In this document: one piece after another, positions 16,653 to 26,571 of the stretch | Layout: each line of letters opens with the position of its first letter | Numbering within the stretch: the first letter of the stretch is position 1 | Assembly: GCF_000208405.1 (NCBI RefSeq) | Contig: NC_015437.1 | Span: 372,001 to 436,000 of the forward strand | DNA: 64,000 nt | Direction of reading: 5' to 3' | Origin: Selenomonas sputigena ATCC 35185 | Lineage (GTDB): Bacteria; Bacillota; Negativicutes; Selenomonadales; Selenomonadaceae | Made by a program: the position numbers and the translations under genes | Notes under the pieces: generated by a model | Seen by the model: the letters and a program-made list of their open reading frames with translations, nothing else | Database searches by the model: none | Told to the model about the DNA's origin: nothing

Positions 16653-18902
16653 CTATTCACATTTCGACCAGCCGCAATAGGTGCAGGTCACGCAGTTGCC
16701 TTCGGGGCGCAGGGTGTGGCGCTTGCATTCGGGGCATTCTTTGTTGATCGCCTTGTCGTCGCTCTTGTCCTTGTATTTCGCCGTCTCGTCCTTTTGGCAT
16801 TCGTTGTAGATTTCGGCGAGAGCCGTGCCGATGGCACTGCCGCACGAGAGCGAGATGTCTTTGCGTCCGCTGCGGATCAGGGCTTGGCAGGCGGAGCAGC
16901 GGCTGACGGTCAGCTGCTTGATGATGTCCTTGACGCGCACGCCCGAGCGCAGTGCGAGAGAGGTCAGGCGCGTGATCGTCGCGATGTTCGACTGACAGCC
17001 GCCCGAGGTGTTCGTGAAGAGCTCGAAGACGTCGCCGTCGGAGGTCTTGTTGACCGTGATGTACATCTTGTCGACGCACGACGTATGACGAAGGAGCGTC
17101 ACACCTTCGAGCCGCGCGATGTTGTCGCGGCGGCGTGGACGCACGGTGTCGTAGGCGATTTCCTGCTCGGCGGCTTCCTTGACGCCGAGGATGTTGCCGC
17201 GCTTGCAGCCGTCGCGGAAAACCGTGATGCCCTTGCAGCGCGATTTCCATGCCGCGAGGTAGATGTTCCTGATGTCGGCGGGCGTCGCTGCGTGCTTCAA
17301 GTTCACCGTCGAGGAGATGGAGTTGTCGACGTACTTCTGCATGGCCGCCTGCAGTTCGACGCGGTGCAGGTAGGGCACGTCGTGGCTCTCGATGACCCAC
17401 GGGAAACGCTTCTTGATGTCCTCGTTCGTGAGGTCGTGCGGCAGCTTGTGATAGTCGAGCAGATCGCTGACGGAGTGTGCGTAGACGCGGAAGGAGCCGC
17501 TTCCTTCCTCCATCTTGTGCGTCGTGCGCTCGTAGCTGATCTGATAGAGAGGCTCGCAGCCGCCCGAGAATACGCCCATGAGGAGCGAGATCGTGCCCGT
17601 CGGCGCGATGGAAAGAAGCGTGCCGTTTCTAAGGCCGTACTCTTTGATCTCGGCGTAGACCTCGGGCGCTTCCTCGGCGAGACGTTGGATGAGCGGCGAT
17701 TTCTTCGTCTTTTCCCAGTCGTATTTGCCGAAGGCGCCCTTTTCTTTCGCGAGAGCGGCGGAAGTGCGTGCGGCTTCCGTGAACATCGTGCGCAGCACGC
17801 CTTGGATGAAGTCGCAGCTCTCGCGGCTTCCGTAGGCGAGCTTCATGGCGACGAAGGCGTCGGCGACGCCGAAGAGCCCGAGTCCGACGCTGCGCCAATC
17901 GCGGATGCACTGACGGTTTTCTTCCAAAGGCTGCGTGTCGAAGCCGTAGTCGAGCACTTCGTCGAGCGCACGCACGGCCGTCTGGATGGCGGCGCGGAAC
18001 TCCTCTTCTGCAATATGCGGCGCATCGCCGAACTTGTCCTCGATGAAGGAATAGAGGTTGAGGCTCATGAGGTTGCATGAGTTGTAGGCATTGCCGCCGA
18101 ACTCGCCGCAGGGGTTCGTGACCTCGATCTTGTATTCGTCGTAGCCCGAGAGCAGCGTGTAGTCGTTGAGCCTGTCCTTGAAGAGTGCGCCGGGATCGCC
18201 CCAATCCCACTGCGTCTGACAGTATTCATCGAAGAATTCGGCGGCGCGGATCGTCCGGCGGATCTTTTCGCCCGTCGCCTCGACGTCGAAGGTCAGTTCG
18301 TATTCGGCATCGTCGATGACGGCCTGCATGAAGGCGTCGGAGAAGAGGATTGAGAGGTTCATCGAGGCGAGTTTCTCGTTCTCTTGCTTCATGTGCAGGA
18401 ATTCGTAGATGTCGGGATGCTCCGAGTCGAGCGCGACGAGCATCGCGCCGCGTCTGCCGTTTTGGCTGATGACTTCGCCCGTCGTGTTGAAGATCTTGAG
18501 GAAGGATACAGCGCCCGTCGAGCTGCGCGCGACGTTGTTCACGCGGCTGTCCTTGGGGCGCAGGCCGCTGATGTTCACGCCGATGCCGCCGCCGTAGGAG
18601 AAGATCTTGGCAATCTGCTGGTTGACGGTGAAGATGGACTCGATGTCGTCCGTCGGCGACGGCATGATGTAGCAGTTCGACAGGCTGCTCTTGAACTTGC
18701 CCTTCGCGCCTGCTGCGTAGAGCGTGCGCCCCGCGGGCGAGAGTGCGCCATCTTCAAGGTAAGCGCGCATCTTTTCGCGCACCTCGGGCGAGAAGATGCC
18801 TGCCACGCGCTCGATGAACTCGTGCGGCTCTGTCTCTCCCGCATGATAATATTTTGCCTGCAGGATGCTCCTGCCGATTTCCGTGTCAAACCACTTTTCC
18901 AA
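16653..18902 (-). CDS. nrdJ: Adenosylcobalamin-dependent (class II) ribonucleotide reductase
   Basis: 749 residues. Reduces ribonucleotides to deoxyribonucleotides using a B12-generated thiyl radical, so it works with or without oxygen. Visible landmarks are the N-terminal active-site Cys in SLSNCYIMP, the GGGIGVNIS loop, the NPCGE motif with the radical Cys, APTGTIS, and a C-terminal Cys-rich tail (CPECKR...CVTCTYCGWSKCE) for re-reduction or zinc binding. The start is TTG (18900-18902) with AGGAGG at 18910-18915, 7 nt upstream; a strong promoter lies at 18951-18979. I saw no cobalamin-riboswitch consensus in the ~45-nt leader. It stands alone. The tetrapyrrole operon at 37-42.7 kb can supply precursors for its cofactor. 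Confidence 0.95.
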   Translation of the reverse strand: MEKWFDTEIGRSILQAKYYHAGETEPHEFIERVAGIFSPEVREKMRAYLEDGALSPAGRTLYAAGAKGKFKSSLSNCYIMPSPTDDIESIFTVNQQIAKIFSYGGGIGVNISGLRPKDSRVNNVARSSTGAVSFLKIFNTTGEVISQNGRRGAMLVALDSEHPDIYEFLHMKQENEKLASMNLSILFSDAFMQAVIDDAEYELTFDVEATGEKIRRTIRAAEFFDEYCQTQWDWGDPGALFKDRLNDYTLLSGYDEYKIEVTNPCGEFGGNAYNSCNLMSLNLYSFIEDKFGDAPHIAEEEFRAAIQTAVRALDEVLDYGFDTQPLEENRQCIRDWRSVGLGLFGVADAFVAMKLAYGSRESCDFIQGVLRTMFTEAARTSAALAKEKGAFGKYDWEKTKKSPLIQRLAEEAPEVYAEIKEYGLRNGTLLSIAPTGTISLLMGVFSGGCEPLYQISYERTTHKMEEGSGSFRVYAHSVSDLLDYHKLPHDLTNEDIKKRFPWVIESHDVPYLHRVELQAAMQKYVDNSISSTVNLKHAATPADIRNIYLAAWKSRCKGITVFRDGCKRGNILGVKEAAEQEIAYDTVRPRRRDNIARLEGVTLLRHTSCVDKMYITVNKTSDGDVFELFTNTSGGCQSNIATITRLTSLALRSGVRVKDIIKQLTVSRCSACQALIRSGRKDISLSCGSAIGTALAEIYNECQKDETAKYKDKSDDKAINKECPECKRHTLRPEGNCVTCTYCGWSKCE

Positions 18903-18950
18903 TGATGTGCCTCCTAATAATATGTGCTCGTTTTAAAAACGCTAGCGTCT

Positions 18951-18979
18951 ATTATAGAATAAAGAGTATCTGTTGGCAA
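18951..18979 (-). promoter_or_regulatory. nrdJ promoter
   Basis: On the minus strand, TTGCCA (18974-18979) and TATAAT (18951-18956) are separated by exactly 17 nt. This predicts a ~42-nt leader. The rest of the divergent gap to ynfA (about 18980-19161) shows nothing I can name. Confidence 0.8.
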
Positions 18980-19161
18980 ATAAAAAATGCCGGATTTTCG
19001 CCTGAAAAACTAGATATTGTTGTTTTGCGGAAAGATTACTGGCATATCTTGATGATTTTCTAGCATTTCTTCTAAGGGTATGAACAGGGGATGCCGCCTT
19101 CCTGCCTGCAGCAAATGGAAGCGACGGGCAGGGAAAAGGAGTCGGCAGAGAGAATCTTTGC

Positions 19162-19196
19162 CTAGGGAAGCGCTGAATTTATCAGTGATTCCCTAG
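19162..19196. repeat. CTGATAAA-type miniature inverted repeat, copy A
   Basis: CTAGGGAAGCGCTGA pairs with the reverse complement of ATCAGTGATTCCCTAG with two mismatches. It shares its ends with the copies at 27951-27994 and 53324-53390. This is the shortest copy, with almost no interior, and it sits just upstream of the ynfA ribosome site. Confidence 0.7.
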
Positions 19197-19212
19197 AATG
19201 GGAGGCGGAATC

Positions 19213-19542
19213 ATGCTTGTGTTGAAATCTCTTGCGTATTTCCTTCTGGCCGGATTGTTCGAGATCGGCGGCGGCTATCTGATCTGGCAGTGGCTGCGAA
19301 ACGGCGCGAGTCTTTGGTATGCTTTTTTCGGCGCGGTCATCCTGATCCTTTACGGCGTCGTGCCGACGCTGCAGCCCGAGGGCAGTTTCGGGCGCGTCTA
19401 CGCCGCTTACGGCGGCGTCTTTATCGTATTGTCGCTCCTCTGGGGCTGGCGCGTCGACGGCATTGCGCCCGACCGCTTCGACATCATCGGCAGCGCCATC
19501 GCGCTCGCGGGCGTCGCTGTCATCATGTACGCGCCGCGCTGA
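19213..19542 (+). CDS. ynfA: YnfA/UPF0060-family small membrane protein
   Basis: 109 residues, matching the usual ~108-residue length. Four hydrophobic helices are visible ([68 protein letters not shown]). The [14 protein letters not shown] and [12 protein letters not shown] blocks are diagnostic of the YnfA family, small-multidrug-resistance-like inner-membrane proteins. ATG 19213 is preferred to 19198 because GGGAGGCGG precedes it by about 5 nt. It is a single-gene unit between a miniature repeat and a strong terminator. The natural substrate is uncertain. Confidence 0.92.
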   Translation: MLVLKSLAYFLLAGLFEIGGGYLIWQWLRNGASLWYAFFGAVILILYGVVPTLQPEGSFGRVYAAYGGVFIVLSLLWGWRVDGIAPDRFDIIGSAIALAGVAVIMYAPR

Positions 19543-19547
19543 AAGAG

Positions 19548-19591
19548 AAGGGCAGTTCCCCTCGACGAATGTGTCGAGGGGAACTGCCCTT
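19548..19591. terminator. Bidirectional terminator between ynfA and autotransporter
   Basis: A perfect 19-bp stem (19548-19566 with 19573-19591) around a GAATGT loop serves the converging ynfA and autotransporter transcripts. T-rich rather than pure T tails follow on both sides. Confidence 0.8.
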
Positions 19592-19619
19592 CTTGCTGTT
19601 TGAGATGCCTTTGTTTTTG

Positions 19620-22600
19620 TCAGAACGCCCACTTGACGGATGCGCCGCCCGTGATGCCCTTGCGCTTGCCCTGCCAGCCATTGAGGTGGAGGTCGTAGCT
19701 TACGCGGCTGTTCTCGGGCGAGAAGCGGTAGCCGAGTTCGAGCATGTAGCTCGATCCTTTGAGCGAGGGGCTGGGTGCGGCGTCGCCGCCGATGCTTGCG
19801 CGTGCTTCACCGTCAAATTCGTACTCCCAGGCAAGGCCGGTGTAGAATTCGCCTTGCTGTTGATCCTTTTGGCTGTAGCGGAAGCCAAGGCGCAGACGGT
19901 GCGAGTCGACAGATGCGAAGTCGTAATCGTCACCCGAAGAGAGTTTCACCGACATGCCGTTCTGGTGCGACCAGAAGTAGCGGGCATAAGCGTCGATGGC
20001 GGAGTCTTTTTTCAGCTCGACGGTTTTGCCTATGCCGAGGTGAATGCCGTAGTAGGTGTTCGAGCCGTCGTAGTTGGCGTCGCTTGAGCCGTGGAGCTGA
20101 TAGTCGCTCGTGGCGCGCCCGCCGCGCACGGAACCTTCGAGCCAGAGCCCGTCTTTCTGCGTGAGTTTTCCGAGGACGCCGATGCCGAGGTAGCCGATCG
20201 TGCCGCTGCCGTGCGCACCGTTGTCGAGGTAGGAGTCATAGGAGCCGCGCCCGTATTCGACGAAGGGGCTGAAGAGACGCTTTGCGCCGTCCTTCATCTC
20301 GTCCTCACGCGCCCAGCCGACACCGAGGCTCCAACCCTTTGAGTCAACGTGGGAGCCGCTCTCGACGCGCATCGTGTTTGCGCCTACGCCTGCCCAGAGC
20401 TGATAGGATGCGTTGTCTGAGACTGCCGTCTTTCGCTGTGCACTCTTGTCGGACTTCGCGGAGCTGCCTGCATCGGCGCGGAGCGCCGTTTCGGCCGCCG
20501 ATATGCCGCTTTCGACGATGTAATCCGCGCCTTGGTTGACAAGGTTCGAAAGTCCTGCACGCGTTTCTACCGGAGACTTTGCATCGTCGCCGAGACCTGC
20601 CTGTGTGACGGTCGCGGTCAGTTCGCCAGTGTTTTCCTTCTTGATTTCGTAGGTATAGCGGCGTGCCATGCCCTGCTTGCCTTCGATCTTGTTTTCGATC
20701 TTGTCGTCGGTCGTGAGATCACCGCCGGCGGTCTTCATGAGCAGGAGCTTGTCGCCTTTTTTGAGCTTCGGCGCATCGCCTCTGCGATCGACGCCGATGT
20801 TCAGCCCGCGAATGTCCTTCGTCGTCGTGCCAAGCTTCAAGAGGGGCGTCGTGTTGCCTGCCGTCAGTTCGTCGGTGTGGAAGTGGAGGTTCTGCACGCC
20901 TGCGAAGTTCTGCACCTCGGACGGCTTGTAGACGGCGAGCGTGTTGCCCGTGCCGTTGGTCGCCGAGCCGCCATAGACCATGCCTGTGACGCGTGCGCCC
21001 TTGAGGTTGATCGTGTTGTTCTTCGTCACGCTGCCGAATCCGCCGTAGATGTTGGCGGCGCTCGTGCCTGCACCGAGGTTCACGGTGTTGCCCGAGGCCT
21101 CGCCGTTTGCGGCGTAGCCGCCGTAGAGCGTGCCCGTGAGCGTGCCCGCCGTGTAGTTGACGGTGTTGTTCAGGCTGTTGTTTTGCTTGTCGGCGGCGGC
21201 TTTTGTGCCTGTGCCGCTCGTCCAGCCGCCGTAGACGTTCGTATAGGACTTGCTCGCATCATCGAGCGTGAGCGTGTTGTCCTGCGTCGTGTTGCCCGCC
21301 TTGGAGCGGCCTGCCCATGTATCTGCGCCGTAGGTCGTCGTTTTCGTCGAGCCTTTGACGGTATAGCCCTCGTAGACGAGCTTTGTGACGGTGCTGCCCG
21401 ACTTGACGACGTCGATGTTTGTCTCCATCGTGGCGTCGGTGTTCAGCTCGGATTTCACGGCGTCGCCCGTGCGACCGTTGGTGTTGATGCCGGCGGCATT
21501 TTCCATGAGCGTCTTTGGCGTCTCGCTTGCCGCGCCCGTCGCTGTGAGGTTCGTCCAATCGACATCGGTCGCCGCGCCGCCCGTGACTTGGAGCATGGGA
21601 TTCGCATCGGCGTTCGTCGTATCGAAGGTCAGCTTCTGGAAGCCCGAGATGCTGCCCGCCTTGTTGTTTGTTCCTGTGACGTTGAGCGTGTTGCCCGTGC
21701 CGTTTGCGGCAGAGCCGCCTTTGAGTGCGCCTGTGACTTGCGCGTTGCCCTTGAGGTTGACGATGTTGTTGTTCGTCGTCGCGCCGTCGCCGCCTGTGAC
21801 AGAGTTGACAGTGGCATTGGCGAGGTTGACGGTGTTGTTCGAGGCTTCTGCCGCTGCCTTGCCGCCGATGATATTCTGTACAGTTGCGCCCGCTTCAACG
21901 GTGACGGTGTTTTCCGTTGCTTTGCCGCCCGCCGCTTCGGTATAGCCGCCGTAGAGCGTATTTGTGACGTTTGCCGAGCCTTTGACGGTGACGGTGTTTT
22001 TGTAGCTGTTGTCTTTGTCCGTCGCCGTCGAGCCGGAGCCGCTTGTCCAGCCGCCGTAGACGTTCGTATGTGTGCCGCTCGCGATTTCGATCGTGTTTTC
22101 ACGCGTCGAGTTGCCCGCCTTGGAGCGGCCGCCGAAGGTGTCTGTGACAGCGCCTTCCGTGACGGTCGTCGCCTGCGTCACGCCCTTGAACTGGTAGCCC
22201 TCGTAGGTGATCTCGGTGATGCGTGTGCCTGTCTTGCGGACGTCGATGTTCGTCTCGGTCGTTTCTCCCGTCTCAGATTTTGCTGCACCCGTATAGCCCG
22301 TGAGGTTGATGCCGTGCGTGTTCTTTAGGAGCGTGAGCGGTTTCGCCGCTGTGCCCGATGCTTTGAGGTTCGCCCAGTCGACATTGGTTCCGGCAGCGTT
22401 CGTGTCCTCAAGCATCGTGTCGTCTTTGGCAAGGCCAGTCGCGTCGAAGTTCATCTTTTGGATGTTTTCGATGCTGCCCGCTTTGTTGTTCTTGCCTTTG
22501 ACGTTGAGTGTATTGCCTGTGCCGCTTGCCTGCGAGCCGCCTTTGAGTGCGCCTGTGACCTGCGCGCTGCCGTTGAGATTGACCGTGTTGTTGTTCGTCG

Positions 22601-25600
22601 TCGTGCCGTCACCGCCTGTGACAGAGTTGACGGTGGCGTTGGCGAGGTTGACGGTGTTGCCCGAGGCTTCACCCGATGCTGCCTTGCCGCCGATGATGTT
22701 GGCGGCGAGGTTTTTCTCAACGGTGACGGTGTTGCCCGTCGCTTTGCCGTCGGCGACTTCGGTCAGACCGCCGATGACATTGCCTGTGGCGGTCGCTGCG
22801 CCTTTGACGGTGGCTTTGTTGTTCGTGCTGTCTTTTTGCTTGTCTGCAGCCGCCTCTGAGCCTGCGCCGCTCGTCCAGCCGCCATAGATGTTCGTATGGC
22901 TGCCGCTATCGACGGTGAGTTCGTTCTCCGTGGTCGTGTTGCCCGCCTTGGAGCGCCCGCCGTAGGTGTCTGTGCCCTCGGTCGTCGCGGTCGTTTTTCC
23001 CTTGAACTGATAGCCTTGGTAGGTGATGTCCGTGGTAAGGGTGCCTGTTTTTGCAACGTCGATGTTGTACTCCGTTGTTCCGGCTTCGTTGATCTTGGAC
23101 TTCACCGTGCCGGCGGTGTAGTTCGAGAGGTGGATGCCGTTCGTGTTCTTGAGGAGCGTCGTACGGTTGACCGAGGTGCCGCTGGCGTCAAGGGTATTCC
23201 AGTCGAGGTTTGTTGCGCCGCCTGTGATATTCAGCAGGGGATTGGCTGCTGTCGCACCCGTTGTGTCGAAGTGCAGCTTCTGGAAGTTTGAGATGCTTTG
23301 CGCCGAGTTCGTGCCTTTGACGTTCAGCTTGTTTTCCTCGCCTGCCGCGCCGGGCGTACCCGTGCCGCCTTTGAGTGCGCCGTTGATGGTCACGCCGCCG
23401 TTCAAGTTGACGATGTTTTTCTTCGTTGTCGCGCCTTCGCCGCCTTTGACATCGCCCGTAACGGTTGTGCCTGTAAGCGTGACTTCGTTGCCGTCTGCCG
23501 CGGTCGCACCGTGACCGCCCGTGACTGCACCTGTGGAGACTGCGCCGAGCGTGACTTTGTTTTCGTTCGCTGCGCCGCTCGTGGAGTAGCCGCCGCGCAC
23601 ATCGTTGAAGCCTGTGCCGCCTGTGGCGGTGACTTTGTTGCCAGAGACTTCGCCCGAGCCTGCGCTGTAGCCGCCGTAGACATTGTTGATCGTACCGCCG
23701 GAGATGTTCACAATGTTCTCTTTGACATGCCCTGTTCCAGTGGTTTTGTTGGCGATCCCGCCATAGAGGTCAGTGCTTACCGTGCCGCTTTTCACCGTGA
23801 CGATATTTTTTTCAGCTTTTCCAGCAGCATTGTCCGTATAGCCGCCGTAGAGGTTGCCTGTCGTTGCGCCGTCGAGCGTGACTTCGTTCTCATAGCTGTT
23901 GTCTTTGTCTTCCGCAGTCGTACCCGAGCCTGCTGTCCAACCGCCATAGATGTTCGTATGCGTGCCGCTTGCAACGGTGATCTTGTTGTGGCGCGTGGAG
24001 TTGCCGCCGATGGAGCGACCGCCCCATGTGTTTGTCGTTCCGCCTTCGGTGACAGTCGTTGGTGCGGTCTGATGGGCGAACGCGTAGCCTTCGTAGGTGA
24101 TGCTTTTGCTGTCTGAGGATTTGGCAAGGACGAGTTCCTTGTTTTCGTTCGTCTTGACAAGGCGAGCATTGCCGTCTGAGATCGTGATCGTGCCGCCGGT
24201 ATTTTTCAGCAGCGTGCCTTTGCGCCCGTGTTCGCCGTTTATCTTGAGGTCGCTGAGACTATGGAGCGTTGTTCCGCCTGCATCGCTCAAGGTCAGGAAG
24301 GAATTGGACTGATTTACATGCGAATTGAAATAGAAGTTGATTTCGGCGAAATTGCTGATATTGGCGGCGCTCACATTGCCCTTGACGTTCAGCGTGTTGC
24401 CTGTGCGGTAGTCATTCCCGTAGGTGGTTCCGCTGCCACCGTTGATAATGCCGGTAATGCTTCCGCCGAAGGCGGCGTCTGCGCTGCCGATATTAACGAT
24501 GTTATTCGTCGCATGACCGTTTAGAGAACGTCCGCCATCCACATTGCGTACCGAGCCGCCCGTGATATTGACCGTGTTGCCCGTTGCGTCGCCATGCGTA
24601 GAGAAACCGCCGTAGACATCGTGGCCCGCTGCGGAGCCGGCTGTGATGTTGACGATGTTCTTTACTGCTGCACCACTAGAAGCAACGCCGCCGTAAATAT
24701 CACTGTTTAGAGTGCCGCCTGTGAGTGTGACGGTATTGTGCTCCGCTTTGCCTGTGCCGCTGGCATAGCCGCCGTAGGTTGTGCCGTGTACTGTGCCGCC
24801 GTTAACGTCGACGAAATTGCCTGTGACATCGCCGCCGCTGCTGCCCACAGAGCCGCCGGTCAGAGAACCGTTTACCGTACCGGCTTTCAATACAGCACGG
24901 TTGCCTGTGGCCTTGCCGCCAGCTGAGAGTGTCATGCCGCCAGTCATATTGTTCACGATGGACCCTGCACCATCGAGTGTGATCGTGTTCTCAATGCTGT
25001 GGTTCGTGGCATCTTCTCCTGTTGCCGTCGATCCTGTTCCGTCGGTTCGTCCACCATAGGCATTCCTGCCGGTATAGTTGCCGTTCAGCGTAACTGTATT
25101 TTTCGTTGTCGTGTTGCCGATGGTAGAGCGTCCACCCCATACTTCCAGTCCTTCTGAGCGTGTCTCAGTCGAATCTCTGAATTGATAGGCGTTGTAACCG
25201 ATCTTGGTCGTTCCCTGTTTGTCGATGATGGTTTCTGTTTTTTCTGCCGTCAATTTCAGTGTGCCGCTGTATGAATTGATGGTAAGACCGGAAGCGTTCT
25301 CAATCAGCGTGCCGGACCCGCGCGGGACATCCTTTAACTTGAGGTCGCTCAAGCGCTCGATAGTCGTTCCATGGGAATCATTCAGAGTAAGCAAGGATTG
25401 GGTCGTATTCGTATAAGCGTTAAAGTTAAAATTGATTGTCGAGAAATTCTTGATATTGTGCGCTACGGCATTGGTATTGACATTGAGCGTATTGTTCGAC
25501 ACCTTGCTCGGATCGGTAGTATTTTGACCACCGAAAAGCGTGCCGTTGATCGCGTAGCCTGCCGCCATGGCGCCCGTGCCGTCACCGAGGTTGACGGTGT

Positions 25601-26354
25601 TGCCCGATACTTCTCCCGTGCCGCTGGAATAGCCACCGTAGATCCCGTTCAGGATGCCGCCCTTGATGGTGACGGTGTTGCCTTTCACATTGCTGTTCTC
25701 ATCGGTATAGCCACCGTAGACATTTCCTGTGCCTGTGACGATGCCGCCTTCGATGAGCACTTCGTTCTCGAGCACGTCACCGCTCGCCTGATTTCCTGTC
25801 GTGCCGCCGTAAATACTTCCATGCACGTTGCCGCCCTTGAGCGTCGCCGTGTTTTTCTTGACGGTTCCTGTGCCGCCATCAGTCGCCATACCGCCGACCA
25901 AGTCGCCGTTGAGATGGGTACCGTTGAATGTGGCATGATTGTCCGTGACATTGCCACCGTTATTGGCAGCACCGCCGAAGATTCCGTCGGAGATTGATTG
26001 GTGCGGCGAGGTTGCCGGATCGACGAACACCTTGTTGCCCGTCACATTTCCCGTGCCGAACGTGAGACCGCCATACAGGTACTTGTTATAAGACAGGTTT
26101 TTGAAGGTCAGCGTGTTGTCTTTCACGTTGCCATTGTCATGCTCGTCCTTGATAAAACCTGCGGCTGTACCGAAAGCGGCTCCGCCTCCGGGGTGTTCGG
26201 CGTTATTGCTTGGTGCATGTGCATCGTCAATCTCCACATTTTGCCCGCTGACATCGGCAGCGCCCGCCGTTGATGGCGCAAGCAACGCGCCGCTGCCGAG
26301 GGCGAGGGCGACGAAAAGCGCCAGCGAATGGCGCGAAGATTTTTTGTTGAACAT
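19620..26354 (-). CDS. Giant autotransporter adhesin with modular repeats
   Basis: 2244 residues. The N-terminus has a signal peptide (Lys-rich start, LALFVALALGSGALLAP, AGAA cleavage region). A long passenger of short GGxxxGxGxxxxNxVxxxGG strands follows, as expected for a beta-helix. It contains five long modules, each marked by GRSxxGNxT followed by a YGGWTSG-type block; their GRS codons lie near 25.13, 24.01, 22.96, 22.12 and 21.31 kb. The last ~290 residues form a 12-strand-type autotransporter barrel ending in Phe, the signal for BAM insertion. The start is ATG 26354 with AGAGGAGG 6 nt upstream. It is exported to the outer surface and probably adhesive (inference). The near-repeats could allow module gain or loss by recombination. 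Confidence 0.92.
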   Translation of the reverse strand: MFNKKSSRHSLALFVALALGSGALLAPSTAGAADVSGQNVEIDDAHAPSNNAEHPGGGAAFGTAAGFIKDEHDNGNVKDNTLTFKNLSYNKYLYGGLTFGTGNVTGNKVFVDPATSPHQSISDGIFGGAANNGGNVTDNHATFNGTHLNGDLVGGMATDGGTGTVKKNTATLKGGNVHGSIYGGTTGNQASGDVLENEVLIEGGIVTGTGNVYGGYTDENSNVKGNTVTIKGGILNGIYGGYSSGTGEVSGNTVNLGDGTGAMAAGYAINGTLFGGQNTTDPSKVSNNTLNVNTNAVAHNIKNFSTINFNFNAYTNTTQSLLTLNDSHGTTIERLSDLKLKDVPRGSGTLIENASGLTINSYSGTLKLTAEKTETIIDKQGTTKIGYNAYQFRDSTETRSEGLEVWGGRSTIGNTTTKNTVTLNGNYTGRNAYGGRTDGTGSTATGEDATNHSIENTITLDGAGSIVNNMTGGMTLSAGGKATGNRAVLKAGTVNGSLTGGSVGSSGGDVTGNFVDVNGGTVHGTTYGGYASGTGKAEHNTVTLTGGTLNSDIYGGVASSGAAVKNIVNITAGSAAGHDVYGGFSTHGDATGNTVNITGGSVRNVDGGRSLNGHATNNIVNIGSADAAFGGSITGIINGGSGTTYGNDYRTGNTLNVKGNVSAANISNFAEINFYFNSHVNQSNSFLTLSDAGGTTLHSLSDLKINGEHGRKGTLLKNTGGTITISDGNARLVKTNENKELVLAKSSDSKSITYEGYAFAHQTAPTTVTEGGTTNTWGGRSIGGNSTRHNKITVASGTHTNIYGGWTAGSGTTAEDKDNSYENEVTLDGATTGNLYGGYTDNAAGKAEKNIVTVKSGTVSTDLYGGIANKTTGTGHVKENIVNISGGTINNVYGGYSAGSGEVSGNKVTATGGTGFNDVRGGYSTSGAANENKVTLGAVSTGAVTGGHGATAADGNEVTLTGTTVTGDVKGGEGATTKKNIVNLNGGVTINGALKGGTGTPGAAGEENKLNVKGTNSAQSISNFQKLHFDTTGATAANPLLNITGGATNLDWNTLDASGTSVNRTTLLKNTNGIHLSNYTAGTVKSKINEAGTTEYNIDVAKTGTLTTDITYQGYQFKGKTTATTEGTDTYGGRSKAGNTTTENELTVDSGSHTNIYGGWTSGAGSEAAADKQKDSTNNKATVKGAATATGNVIGGLTEVADGKATGNTVTVEKNLAANIIGGKAASGEASGNTVNLANATVNSVTGGDGTTTNNNTVNLNGSAQVTGALKGGSQASGTGNTLNVKGKNNKAGSIENIQKMNFDATGLAKDDTMLEDTNAAGTNVDWANLKASGTAAKPLTLLKNTHGINLTGYTGAAKSETGETTETNIDVRKTGTRITEITYEGYQFKGVTQATTVTEGAVTDTFGGRSKAGNSTRENTIEIASGTHTNVYGGWTSGSGSTATDKDNSYKNTVTVKGSANVTNTLYGGYTEAAGGKATENTVTVEAGATVQNIIGGKAAAEASNNTVNLANATVNSVTGGDGATTNNNIVNLKGNAQVTGALKGGSAANGTGNTLNVTGTNNKAGSISGFQKLTFDTTNADANPMLQVTGGAATDVDWTNLTATGAASETPKTLMENAAGINTNGRTGDAVKSELNTDATMETNIDVVKSGSTVTKLVYEGYTVKGSTKTTTYGADTWAGRSKAGNTTQDNTLTLDDASKSYTNVYGGWTSGTGTKAAADKQNNSLNNTVNYTAGTLTGTLYGGYAANGEASGNTVNLGAGTSAANIYGGFGSVTKNNTINLKGARVTGMVYGGSATNGTGNTLAVYKPSEVQNFAGVQNLHFHTDELTAGNTTPLLKLGTTTKDIRGLNIGVDRRGDAPKLKKGDKLLLMKTAGGDLTTDDKIENKIEGKQGMARRYTYEIKKENTGELTATVTQAGLGDDAKSPVETRAGLSNLVNQGADYIVESGISAAETALRADAGSSAKSDKSAQRKTAVSDNASYQLWAGVGANTMRVESGSHVDSKGWSLGVGWAREDEMKDGAKRLFSPFVEYGRGSYDSYLDNGAHGSGTIGYLGIGVLGKLTQKDGLWLEGSVRGGRATSDYQLHGSSDANYDGSNTYYGIHLGIGKTVELKKDSAIDAYARYFWSHQNGMSVKLSSGDDYDFASVDSHRLRLGFRYSQKDQQQGEFYTGLAWEYEFDGEARASIGGDAAPSPSLKGSSYMLELGYRFSPENSRVSYDLHLNGWQGKRKGITGGASVKWAF

Positions 26355-26414
26355 TATTTTCCTCCTCTGGGACTAAAAACCCAAGACTTTTGCATAAGAT
26401 AGACTTTTGGATTC

Positions 26415-26443
26415 ATTATAGCGATTTATCAGTATCTTGTCAA
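26415..26443 (-). promoter_or_regulatory. Autotransporter promoter
   Basis: A perfect consensus pair on the minus strand: TTGACA (26438-26443), 17-nt spacer, TATAAT (26415-26420), ~60 nt before the start codon. It predicts strong expression. Confidence 0.88.
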
Positions 26444-26467
26444 ATTTTGTCCCCTTGCGCCCTTTTA

Positions 26468-26496
26468 TTGCGGCTTCGGGCTTTTTTTGCTATACT
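26468..26496 (+). promoter_or_regulatory. Probable promoter of the LCP gene
   Basis: TTGCGG (26468-26473), 17-nt spacer, TATACT (26491-26496). It is back-to-back with the autotransporter promoter. It puts transcription start near 26503 and so supports a translation start after that point. Confidence 0.55.
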
Positions 26497-26571
26497 GCTG
26501 TATTGAACTATATGAGTATGAAGGCAGACGGCGGCAGCTGTCTGTATTCGATAAGGAAAGCAGGGAAAGTT

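Noticed and set aside
18903-18950. Cobalamin riboswitch before the B12-dependent reductase
   Set aside because: The leader is only ~45 nt and has no B12-box consensus.
21000-25900. Regularly recurring short DNA motifs that might suggest a CRISPR or tandem-repeat array
   Set aside because: The repeats are in-frame codons for Gly/Asn/Val-rich beta-helix strands, variable in length, with no constant repeat-spacer pattern.
19775-26376. Plus-strand open frames through the autotransporter gene (up to ~600 codons)
   Set aside because: The repetitive minus-strand gene with signal peptide and barrel explains the region; the plus frames simply reflect its repeats.
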